Shown one piece after another: positions 17,381-24,458 of a DNA stretch of 52,544 nt. This stretch comes from Candidatus Treponema equifaecale (GTDB lineage: Bacteria; Spirochaetota; Spirochaetia; Treponematales; Treponemataceae), in assembly GCA_018064905.1 (NCBI GenBank), contig JAGHUJ010000085.1:1-52544 (forward strand), written 5' to 3'. The number at the start of each line of letters is the position of its first letter. Position 1 is the first letter of the stretch. Both the position numbers and the translations under genes were made by a program. The notes below the pieces were generated by a model. The model saw nothing but the letters and a program-made list of their open reading frames with translations, made no database searches and was not told where the DNA came from.

Positions 17381-18196
17381 TTAGGTCAGCTGTTCCAGAG
17401 AATAATTTATCAGATTCCAGAACTGCTTTTTTAAGATTGGGTTTGCGTGGGCGTTTTCTGCCACATTGTTAAAGGCTTCCTCCGCTTCCAGAACAAACTC
17501 AGAAATCGTTGTTCCAGAAAGTGGAAGATGGGCGCCAATCAGTTTGTTCTCCAGTTCTGGATCCTGAAATTTGAATTTTCCAGCAAAGGCGATTCTTATG
17601 TTTGAAATTTGATTTTTCTGTGAATTTGCAAGAAAAACAAAGGAGCCTGAAAATTCATTCATATAATCTGCAGGTCCAAGTCTTTTAAAAATTGAAATTT
17701 CCCATTCTTCATAAGGAATTCGTATTTTTGTGAGAATTGAATTTTCTGGCACTCCTTCAAATTTCGACATGGACATATAGATTGTTTCCTGTTCCCTCTG
17801 AAATTCCAGTCTTGCATTTAATGCCAGAAGCGGTGCGTACAAAGTGTTATAAAAAAACGGCGAGCATATGTTTCCACCGATTGTTGCCATGTTCCGCACG
17901 TTCAGATTTTTGATGGATTTTATTGCTTCGTAAAGTGTTGTTGGCAGGTTGCTTTGGCCAAGCTCTTCAATTTCTGCCAGAGTTACTGCGCTTCCAATTT
18001 CAAAATATCGTTCGCGTTTTTCAAGAACCTTCAGCTCTTCAATATTTCTGATAGAAAGATTGTTTTCCGGAAATTCCTTCTGATGAATTGCAAAATCTGT
18101 GCAGCCGCCGTGAACTGAAAGTCCGTTTATGGTTTTCATCTGGTAGAAGACTTCCTGAAGAGTCTTTGCGTAAAAAAAACTTTTAGATGAGGACAT
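17381..18196 (-). CDS. Xanthine dehydrogenase-like FAD-binding subunit
   Basis: 271 residues from ATG 18196, which has GGAAGG upstream; a longer form from 18235 has no such support. FAD-binding blocks of the CO dehydrogenase/xanthine dehydrogenase flavoprotein family are intact: 'HGGCTDFAIHQKE' and 'NMATIGGNICSPFFYNTLYAPLLALNA'. It would carry electrons between the 2Fe-2S subunit and an acceptor. It is the last gene of the operon and overlaps the iron-sulphur gene by 14 nt, implying coupled translation and a heterotrimer. Given the degenerate large subunit, electron transfer with an unknown substrate is all I infer. Confidence 0.85.
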   Translation of the reverse strand: MSSSKSFFYAKTLQEVFYQMKTINGLSVHGGCTDFAIHQKEFPENNLSIRNIEELKVLEKRERYFEIGSAVTLAEIEELGQSNLPTTLYEAIKSIKNLNVRNMATIGGNICSPFFYNTLYAPLLALNARLEFQREQETIYMSMSKFEGVPENSILTKIRIPYEEWEISIFKRLGPADYMNEFSGSFVFLANSQKNQISNIRIAFAGKFKFQDPELENKLIGAHLPLSGTTISEFVLEAEEAFNNVAENAHANPILKKQFWNLINYSLEQLT

Positions 18197-18671
18197 TTTT
18201 TCTACCTTCCCGTTCGTGTTTGTTTGCCGTGGCATATAGAATTCCTGCGATGAAATTTTTTTTGTCGATGCAGCTGCATTCTATTGAATTTGCTGTTTCT
18301 TCCAGTTCTTCCTGTGTTGGCTTGTAGCTTTTGTTCAGCAATGCATAGGTTGAAAAGTATCTTGAAGCATTGCAGAAACCGCAAAGATTGATTCCGGCAG
18401 TAGCAAAGCCTTTCTGAATGTCCTGACCGTCCTTTGTTTTTATAAAATGTTCCAATGTGATGATTTTGCAGTCTTTCACAATAGCAGTCGGCAAAATGCA
18501 GCTTGAAACAGGTTTTCCGTCCAAAAGAACAGTACAGGAACCGCATCGGCCTTTTTCGCAGCCTTCCTTGATTGAAAGAATACCTGAATTTCTTAGTGAT
18601 TCACGGAGAAAGGTATCCGGGCTTTCATCGATGATTATTTTTTCTTCATTAAGCGTCACTGGAATTTTCAT
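18183..18671 (-). CDS. Xanthine dehydrogenase-like 2Fe-2S subunit
   Basis: 162 residues. The plant-ferredoxin-like cluster motif 'GCEKGRCGSCTVLLDGKPVSSC' is complete. The second, helical-bundle cluster has Cys pairs in 'LCGFCNASRYF' and 'ECSCIDKKNF'; family members usually read CGFCTPG and CRCTGY, so all four cysteines are kept but the surrounding residues have changed. It overlaps the large-subunit gene by 23 nt and the FAD-subunit gene by 14 nt. It should relay electrons within the trimer. Confidence 0.88.
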   Translation of the reverse strand: MKIPVTLNEEKIIIDESPDTFLRESLRNSGILSIKEGCEKGRCGSCTVLLDGKPVSSCILPTAIVKDCKIITLEHFIKTKDGQDIQKGFATAGINLCGFCNASRYFSTYALLNKSYKPTQEELEETANSIECSCIDKKNFIAGILYATANKHEREGRKNVLI

Positions 18672-20781
18672 CTGCTTTCTCCTGTATGTTTTCTAAAAGT
18701 CTGAGCTTGAACAGAGAATCCGTCTTTAATGGCAGCTCGTTCAAATTCTTGCCGATGGATTGACTTATGGCTGAGGCATATGCTGCCGGTAAAATTGACT
18801 GAATCAAATGGCCCAGCTGCTTCGGCTCTTCTTCAGATGCTGCAAACTGAACTGTAATTTTTGGGCATTCAACACATTCTTTCTGAACCAATGTAGAAAG
18901 GCATTTCTGGATTGACTGTCTTACTGCATTTTCTGCGGCTTTAACGTGAAGAATTTTTCCGCTGTCCACAATTGCGTGAATGCTGATTATTTTTTCACGG
19001 TAGCTGCATGGATCAAATTCAACTTCAACGGCGCAGGCTCCAAAAGCAGTGCTGAAAAATGGAACCCCACAAAAATTTTCCAGATCCCAGTTATTTCTTC
19101 TTGCTGTGGACAGAGTTTTCTTTACAGTTGCAGGAAGTTCTGTTTCTTTTTTCTTTTTGAGCGAGTCCAGACATTTTGCCAGAAGATGTGTCTTAACGCT
19201 GATATTTCCAAAAAGTGCTTCAGGAAGAATTACGATGTTTTCCTTGCTGCTTGAATCAGTTGAAGTTTCATAGTCAAAGCTGATATTTTTTCGCTCAACA
19301 TCAAGTGCATCCATAATCTGCTTTGTCCAAATTTCTTTGATGGAGTAGGACTGAGGGATTGCATTTACGATAACCTTTTTTTCTTCTGTAAGAGTCACCT
19401 GAAGATTAAAATTCTTGTTGTTGAAATGGGTTCCCAAGTAGCCTGATCCTTCAAAAGCACAGGCAAGTCCAACTCCTCGCATTGGTGGAGCGTATGGTGA
19501 AGTTTCATTTATGCTATTCAGGTTTTCTTCTGAAATTCTGTAGACGGCGTGCTTTCTGTTAAAATCGGCAAATTTACAGACGCTGTTCAAAACATCCTGG
19601 GCTCGTCCAAAAGCAAAATTGAAAGGAAATTTTATTTTCTTTTGAACCTGCGGCGTGTTCAGATTTTTTAAGCGCAGTTCCAGCGGCAGAAATTTAGTTT
19701 CTTCACAAATTTTTTGAATTTGGCTTTCCATTGCAAAGAAAATCTGTGAATCGATTGTGGCCAGATTTATTGCAGCAGGCGGATTTTTTGAAGAATAAAT
19801 GCTTGCCTTGACCCTCAGATTTTTTGTGGCATAGCAGCTGCAGGAAGCGATTATAAATCTGTTTATAATTTCTGAAGAAAACGGATTGAAGCAGCCTGTA
19901 TCAACTTTTATGTCCGCATCAATTGCAAGCAGTTCTCCGTTTTCGTCCAATGCGGTTCTATATTTTACATTGACCTTTGCAGGATTTTCCACAAACTGCT
20001 GCTGTTCTTTTCGTGAAAGCTTAAGCATCACCGGTTTTCCTGTCTTTAACGCTGTAACACAGGCCTGAGCAGCGAGAATTCCGTCAATCCACATGGAATT
20101 TGTGTTTTTTGTGAAGATGTTTGTTCTGGTGATGATTACATTTTCAGGTGCAAAATTGGTGGCACCGCAGATGCAGTTTCTTAAATGGGAAATCCAGTTG
20201 CTGGGACTGAATACATGCAGGTTTCCGCCCTTGATGTAGCAGAAGCAGCCCTCAGTTTCCTTGTTGTCGTGAAATGAAATGCTGTTGTTCCATTTTCCTT
20301 CTATTATGTGTTCGAATTTTTCCTCATCTGAAAAGATTTCTTCAACATTTCCAAAAGTAAAATCTCTGCTGGCGATGGCTTCCTTTTCGTTTTGTGCTGC
20401 ATCATTTTCAGTTTTTGTTTCTTCGCTTACTATGATGTTTATTTTTGATGAAAGCTCTTCCAGAATTTTTTTGTCAGGGCCTGCAATTATTCCCAGTGGT
20501 TCGCCCTTATATTTTATGTTTCCGTCACATAAAAACGGAATTTTTGTTCCGAATGTTGAAATTGCTTTTTGTCCTGGAATGTCCTTTGCAGTAATGAGAG
20601 TGTATCCTTCTGGAAGTTTTTCATTTGCGTCAAATTCAACCAGCTTAAGTTTTCCAGAAGAGAATGGACTTCTGATTAAAATTCCGTGAAGCATTTCATT
20701 TGCCGTCATGTCAGAATAAAAGCTTTCAGAAAAGAGAATTCTTTTGTTTTTGTCCGTTGAAGATTTTCTTTTAGCGCACAT
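18649..20781 (-). CDS. Divergent xanthine dehydrogenase-like large subunit
   Basis: 710 residues. Overall layout follows the molybdopterin-binding subunit ('LHGILIRSPFSSGKL', 'YKGEPLGIIAG', 'ALKTGKPVMLKLSRKEQ', 'PPMRGVGLACAFEGSG'). Yet the glycine-rich loop normally reading GGGFGGK is replaced by 'NIFTKNTNSMWID' (about 221-233) and the AxRGFGxxQ block by 'PAAINLATIDSQ' (about 335-346). A Glu near the C-terminus survives in 'SEEEPKQLG'. So cofactor binding may be altered or lost. The start overlaps the aminotransferase gene by 11 nt. No molybdopterin synthesis genes are in view. The name marks ancestry, not activity. Confidence 0.75.
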   Translation of the reverse strand: MCAKRKSSTDKNKRILFSESFYSDMTANEMLHGILIRSPFSSGKLKLVEFDANEKLPEGYTLITAKDIPGQKAISTFGTKIPFLCDGNIKYKGEPLGIIAGPDKKILEELSSKINIIVSEETKTENDAAQNEKEAIASRDFTFGNVEEIFSDEEKFEHIIEGKWNNSISFHDNKETEGCFCYIKGGNLHVFSPSNWISHLRNCICGATNFAPENVIITRTNIFTKNTNSMWIDGILAAQACVTALKTGKPVMLKLSRKEQQQFVENPAKVNVKYRTALDENGELLAIDADIKVDTGCFNPFSSEIINRFIIASCSCYATKNLRVKASIYSSKNPPAAINLATIDSQIFFAMESQIQKICEETKFLPLELRLKNLNTPQVQKKIKFPFNFAFGRAQDVLNSVCKFADFNRKHAVYRISEENLNSINETSPYAPPMRGVGLACAFEGSGYLGTHFNNKNFNLQVTLTEEKKVIVNAIPQSYSIKEIWTKQIMDALDVERKNISFDYETSTDSSSKENIVILPEALFGNISVKTHLLAKCLDSLKKKKETELPATVKKTLSTARRNNWDLENFCGVPFFSTAFGACAVEVEFDPCSYREKIISIHAIVDSGKILHVKAAENAVRQSIQKCLSTLVQKECVECPKITVQFAASEEEPKQLGHLIQSILPAAYASAISQSIGKNLNELPLKTDSLFKLRLLENIQEKADENSSDA

Positions 20782-21952
20782 GATGCTTTTTTCCTGTTGT
20801 TTTTACGGCTTCAATTACAGCTTCAGCCATTTCTCTTGTCATGTCCGGCCACAGCGGAAGCGAAATTGTTCTCTGGTATTTGTCCTCGGCATTTGGAAAA
20901 TTTTCTGCCCTGAATTCTGGATATTTTTCCTGCCAGTATGAAAAATGAAAAATTGCTATGAAGTGCATGGAAATTCCAATTCCCATTTCCTGAAGTTCTT
21001 TTGCAAATGTGTTTCTGTCACAATCTAATTTTTCAGGATTTACGCGAAGAAGATAAAGGTGCCAGGCATTTCCTTCGCCATCTGGAGGAATGGTAAGAAA
21101 ATCACAGTCTTTAAAGGCCTGATTGTAGATTTTTACGATTTCTTTTCTCTGCTGGTCGAATTTTTCTGCTTTTTTTAACTGAACCCGCCCGATTGCACTG
21201 AGTACATCCGGAAGATTTGATTTGAATCCCGGTGCAATTATGTCATATTCCCAGCTTGCTTTGTCAGAAGTGTAACGGTCCCAGGCATCCCTGTTCATTC
21301 CGTGAAGTCTCATCTGACTTATTCTTTTTGCCAGATTGTCGTCATTTGTTGTTATCATTCCGCCTTCACCTGTTGTCATGGTTTTTGTGGCGTAGAATGA
21401 AAAAATTCCTGCATCTCCCAAGGTTCCTGCATAGCCATCTGAAGTTTTGCTTGGAAATGAATGGGCGCAGTCTTCAATTACATAGATTTTGTTTTCAGGT
21501 GTTGAATATTTTTTTGCCAGTTCGTTGATTTTCTTCATGTTGCAGATATTTCCTGCAATGTGAACTGGTACAATTGCAACTATTTTGTGTTCTGTATCAG
21601 CTTTTAGTATTTTTTCGATTGAGTCCGGATCAATGGAGTAGGTTTCTTTTTCAATGTCTGCAAAAAAAACATCACCCTCCAGATGGACTGCGCTGGCTGC
21701 TGTTGAGACAAAAGTGTAGGGTGTGGTGATTACGGCCTTTCCTTTTTTTACACCGCAGGCTTCCATTGCAAGAATCATTCCGCTGGTGTTTGAATTTACA
21801 GCCAGTGCGTGTTTTGAACCTACAAATTCTGCAAATTCCTGTTCAAAATCGTGGGTAACTTTGCCGGTTGTGAGCCATCCTGAATCGATTACCTCACAAA
21901 CTGCGTCTTTTTCTTCCTGTGAAAATGATGGCTTAAAAAATGGAACTTTCAT
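20771..21952 (-). CDS. DegT/DnrJ/EryC1-type nucleotide-sugar aminotransferase
   Basis: 393 residues from ATG 21952 (a TTG 12 nt upstream is the alternative). Family blocks: 'PFFKPSFSQEEKDAVCEVIDSGWLTTG', 'HALAVNSNTSGMILAMEACGV', 'EDCAHSFPS' and the PLP-lysine segment 'FSFYATKTMTTGEGGM'. It should put an amino group on a UDP-4-keto-6-deoxy sugar, the very product of the dehydratase encoded just upstream. No ribosome binding site is near the ATG: an AGGAG lies about 35 nt upstream and an AATTACGAATTGC-type repeat lies between. It overlaps the next gene by 11 nt. Confidence 0.88.
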   Translation of the reverse strand: MKVPFFKPSFSQEEKDAVCEVIDSGWLTTGKVTHDFEQEFAEFVGSKHALAVNSNTSGMILAMEACGVKKGKAVITTPYTFVSTAASAVHLEGDVFFADIEKETYSIDPDSIEKILKADTEHKIVAIVPVHIAGNICNMKKINELAKKYSTPENKIYVIEDCAHSFPSKTSDGYAGTLGDAGIFSFYATKTMTTGEGGMITTNDDNLAKRISQMRLHGMNRDAWDRYTSDKASWEYDIIAPGFKSNLPDVLSAIGRVQLKKAEKFDQQRKEIVKIYNQAFKDCDFLTIPPDGEGNAWHLYLLRVNPEKLDCDRNTFAKELQEMGIGISMHFIAIFHFSYWQEKYPEFRAENFPNAEDKYQRTISLPLWPDMTREMAEAVIEAVKTTGKKHHVR

Positions 21953-22010
21953 AATGATTTGCAATTCGTAATTTTATTCTTGAATTACGGTTCTCCTTTT
22001 TATATCCAGA

Positions 22011-23513
22011 TTAAAGCGTTCCAGACGTAGATTTTTTTACGGTTCTGTAGAATTCATCAAGGCTTGGAACAGATTTTCTTAAGATTTCTATGAGCTTTTC
22101 TTTGTTTCTGTAAAGTTCATCATTTCCTTTGAAGAAGCAGATTGGTTCAAGTTCTGCAAGCAGCTTGTCCAGGGCTTCATCACCAAACTCAATGTTCTTA
22201 AGTTCAAGAAGTTTTTCGTATTCTGTTTTTCGTGGTTCTTCTTCCTTAAGCCATAATGGTTCATAAATTCGTTCACCCTCTCTGGCACCGATTATCTTAA
22301 TTTCAATGTCCTTGCCAGGTTCAAGTCCGGAGAATTTTATTATCTGTTCGGCCATATCGTAAATTTTCAGAGGTTCACCCATGTCTAAAAGATATGACTT
22401 TCCGTTGTTTCCAACCCCGCCTGTTTCCAGAACCAGTGAGCAGGCCTCTGGAATTGTCATAAAAAAGCGCTCCATATCCTTGTCTGTTACTGTTACAGGT
22501 CCGCCAGTTTTAATCTGCTGCTGGAACAAAGGAAGAATTGAACCTCTTGAACCCAATACATTTCCAAAGCGCACAAACATAAATTTCTGCTGTTGTGAAG
22601 CCTTCTTTGCATACTGAAGAATAAGCTTTTCTGAAAGCATTTTGCTGGCACCGTAAATGCTTACTGGACTTACAGCCTTGTCTGTTGAAATAAGCACAAA
22701 CCTCTGAACATTATGCTTTACAGCAGCTTCCAGAAGATTTTTTGTGCCAAAAACGTTGTTTTCAATTACGGCAACTGGATTTTCTTCCATCATTGGAACG
22801 TGCTTGTATGCTGCACAGTGGAAAATTACATCAGCCTTTGTCTTACCGATGATGTAGTCCACATATTCCTTGTCCTTCATGTCGCCGATGATTGGAACAA
22901 CAGTAGCTTTTTCACCAACTCCTTCCTGCTGAAGTACATGAAGCTCACGGTAGATGTTTACGATTGAATTTTCACCATGTCCAAAAAGATAAAGCCGTTC
23001 AGCACCGCCGGAAAGAAGCTGTCTTGCCAGTTCTGAACCTATGGAACCTCCAGCTCCAGTAATGAGAACCCGCTTTCCACGCAAATATTTCAAGCTTTTG
23101 TGAAGTGGAATTATAACCGTGGTTCGGCCAAGAATATCCAGAGGGTCTATTTCACGGGTCTGAACCAGATGGGCTTTTCCGTCAATTATCTGGCTCACGC
23201 TTGGCAGAATACGGATATGGGCAAAACCACCTGCTTTAAGGCATTCGTAAATTTCCTTGATTTTTTCCTTTGGCGCGCTTGGAATTGCGATTATGGCCTC
23301 GTCCAATGGTCCACAACGGAGAATCTTTGCAACATCTGCGATTGGCCCCAGAACAGGAATTCCTTCTATTGATTTTCCTACTAAAGATTTGTCGTCATCA
23401 AGAAAAGCGGCTACAGTTCCAAAGATTTTTTTTCTCTGCAAGTCCTTTGCAATCATCTGACCTGCAAAACCTGCGCCGATTATATAGATTTTAGATTCAC
23501 TTTTTTGCAACAT
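22011..23513 (-). CDS. CapD/PglF-type nucleotide-sugar 4,6-dehydratase
   Basis: 500 residues. An N-terminal Rossmann-like domain ('KIYIIGAGFAGQMIAKDL') is followed by the catalytic short-chain dehydrogenase domain ('VLITGAGGSIGSELARQL', 'HCAAYKHVPMMEENPVAVIENNV', 'STDKAVSPVSIYGASK'). The usual four N-terminal membrane helices of PglF-type enzymes are absent, so it is probably soluble. The catalytic stretch carries Tyr287 and Lys291 (YxxxK), whereas CapD/FlaA1 relatives usually have Met in place of the Tyr. It likely makes a 4-keto-6-deoxy UDP-HexNAc for surface glycan or glycoprotein sugars. It heads the five-gene operon. Confidence 0.87.
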   Translation of the reverse strand: MLQKSESKIYIIGAGFAGQMIAKDLQRKKIFGTVAAFLDDDKSLVGKSIEGIPVLGPIADVAKILRCGPLDEAIIAIPSAPKEKIKEIYECLKAGGFAHIRILPSVSQIIDGKAHLVQTREIDPLDILGRTTVIIPLHKSLKYLRGKRVLITGAGGSIGSELARQLLSGGAERLYLFGHGENSIVNIYRELHVLQQEGVGEKATVVPIIGDMKDKEYVDYIIGKTKADVIFHCAAYKHVPMMEENPVAVIENNVFGTKNLLEAAVKHNVQRFVLISTDKAVSPVSIYGASKMLSEKLILQYAKKASQQQKFMFVRFGNVLGSRGSILPLFQQQIKTGGPVTVTDKDMERFFMTIPEACSLVLETGGVGNNGKSYLLDMGEPLKIYDMAEQIIKFSGLEPGKDIEIKIIGAREGERIYEPLWLKEEEPRKTEYEKLLELKNIEFGDEALDKLLAELEPICFFKGNDELYRNKEKLIEILRKSVPSLDEFYRTVKKSTSGTL

Positions 23514-23536
23514 ATCCCATTTAATCCCACAATAAA

Positions 23537-23565
23537 ATTATACCACAGTGAAAGATAAATGTCAT
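23537..23565 (-). promoter_or_regulatory. Sigma-70 promoter of the glycan/dehydrogenase operon
   Basis: ATGACA, 17-nt spacer, TATAAT on the minus strand, about 24 nt before ATG 23513. It should drive the five genes down to 17381. Confidence 0.7.
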
Positions 23566-23590
23566 TTAATTAAGAAGGGTGGAAGAGTAC

Positions 23591-23617
23591 AAAAAAAAGA
23601 CTCCCTTTTGGGGAGCC
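23591..23617 (-). terminator. Intrinsic terminator of rpsD
   Basis: On the minus strand GGCTCCCC, AAAA, GGGAGTC then eight T. It lies 22 nt after the rpsD stop and 25 nt before the next promoter. Confidence 0.9.
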
Positions 23618-23638
23618 TTTGCATTCCAGTTGTTTAGA

Positions 23639-24232
23639 CTACTTTGAGTAGTATTCAACTACCATCTGGTCGTTGATCTGAACTGGGATTTCTGAACGCT
23701 GTGGAAGACGAGCGAGTTTTCCAGAGAAGTTGTCATCATCACGTTCGAGGTAATCGTATTTAGCTTTGCTGTCAGACAAGAATGATTTCTTGAACTGTTC
23801 AGACTTGCGTGATTTTTCTGTCAAAGAAATTACATCACCAACTTTTACAGCGTATGAAGGGATGTTGATTTTCTTTCCGTTTACTTCAATGTGCTTGTGG
23901 CTTACCATCTGGCGTGCCATGCGGATTGAAGATGCGAAACCAAGGCGATATACCAAGTTGTCAAGGCGTGTTTCAAGTGCGATCAAGAGTGCAACACCTG
24001 TCATTTCCTTTGACTTTGTAGCCTGTTCGAAGTAGCGGCGAAGCTGCTTTTCAAGGATATTGTAATATGCCTTTACTTTCTGCTTTTCAATAAGGTGAAG
24101 ACCGTAATCAGATGTCTTCTTTGTCTTTTTGAAAGCTGGTGCTCCTGCTCTGTCCATAGCCTTTGGGTGTCCACATACGTTTACACCAAGTCTTCTACAT
24201 TCCTTAAAACGTGGAGTTCTTCTTGTAGCCAT
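23639..24232 (-). CDS. rpsD: 30S ribosomal protein S4
   Basis: 197 residues. N-terminal '[20 protein letters not shown]', the central RNA-binding S4 domain '[34 protein letters not shown]', and a C-terminal '[16 protein letters not shown]'. Only one Cys of the zinc ribbon found in some S4 proteins remains, so this is the zinc-free form. It is a primary 16S rRNA-binding protein. The gene is monocistronic here, outside the alpha operon, with its own promoter, a leader of about 105 nt and a terminator. AGGAG precedes the start. The leader could hold S4 autoregulation, but I cannot show a pseudoknot. Confidence 0.98.
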   Translation of the reverse strand: MATRRTPRFKECRRLGVNVCGHPKAMDRAGAPAFKKTKKTSDYGLHLIEKQKVKAYYNILEKQLRRYFEQATKSKEMTGVALLIALETRLDNLVYRLGFASSIRMARQMVSHKHIEVNGKKINIPSYAVKVGDVISLTEKSRKSEQFKKSFLSDSKAKYDYLERDDDNFSGKLARLPQRSEIPVQINDQMVVEYYSK

Positions 24233-24345
24233 TTTTTTAATGCTCCTAAGTTAATTTGTTTTATCAAGGCGATTTCCACAAGCCGCGCAGAAAAGGTTGC
24301 TTGATTTTCAAAGTACTGTTAGAGGGAAGCTAATCAGTAACAACG

Positions 24346-24375
24346 ATTATATCATTTTTATAAAACCCGAATCAA
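24346..24375 (-). promoter_or_regulatory. rpsD promoter
   Basis: TTGATT, 18-nt spacer, TATAAT on the minus strand. Upstream (24376-24450) is AT-rich with AAATTC repeats and could act as an UP element. Predicted leader about 105 nt. Nothing else is seen in the 226-nt gap before the penicillin-binding protein stop. Confidence 0.7.
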
Positions 24376-24458
24376 TAGATGAAAATCAAAATTCAAAAGA
24401 AATTCAAACATTTTAAATTCAAATTTCTCCAGTTTTCACCTTCGACTTTCCACTATAA

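Noticed and set aside
23474..23481. GCCGATTA inside the dehydratase gene as a sigma-28 site
   Set aside because: No -35 match at 11 nt and it points antisense near a gene start without other support.
24233..24345. S4-binding autoregulatory pseudoknot in the rpsD leader
   Set aside because: The leader is long enough, but I could not identify a pseudoknot or known family by eye.
24448..24456. TATAAT on the plus strand near 24452
   Set aside because: No rightward gene follows; the position is at the 3' end of the leftward PBP gene and is likely chance in AT-rich sequence.
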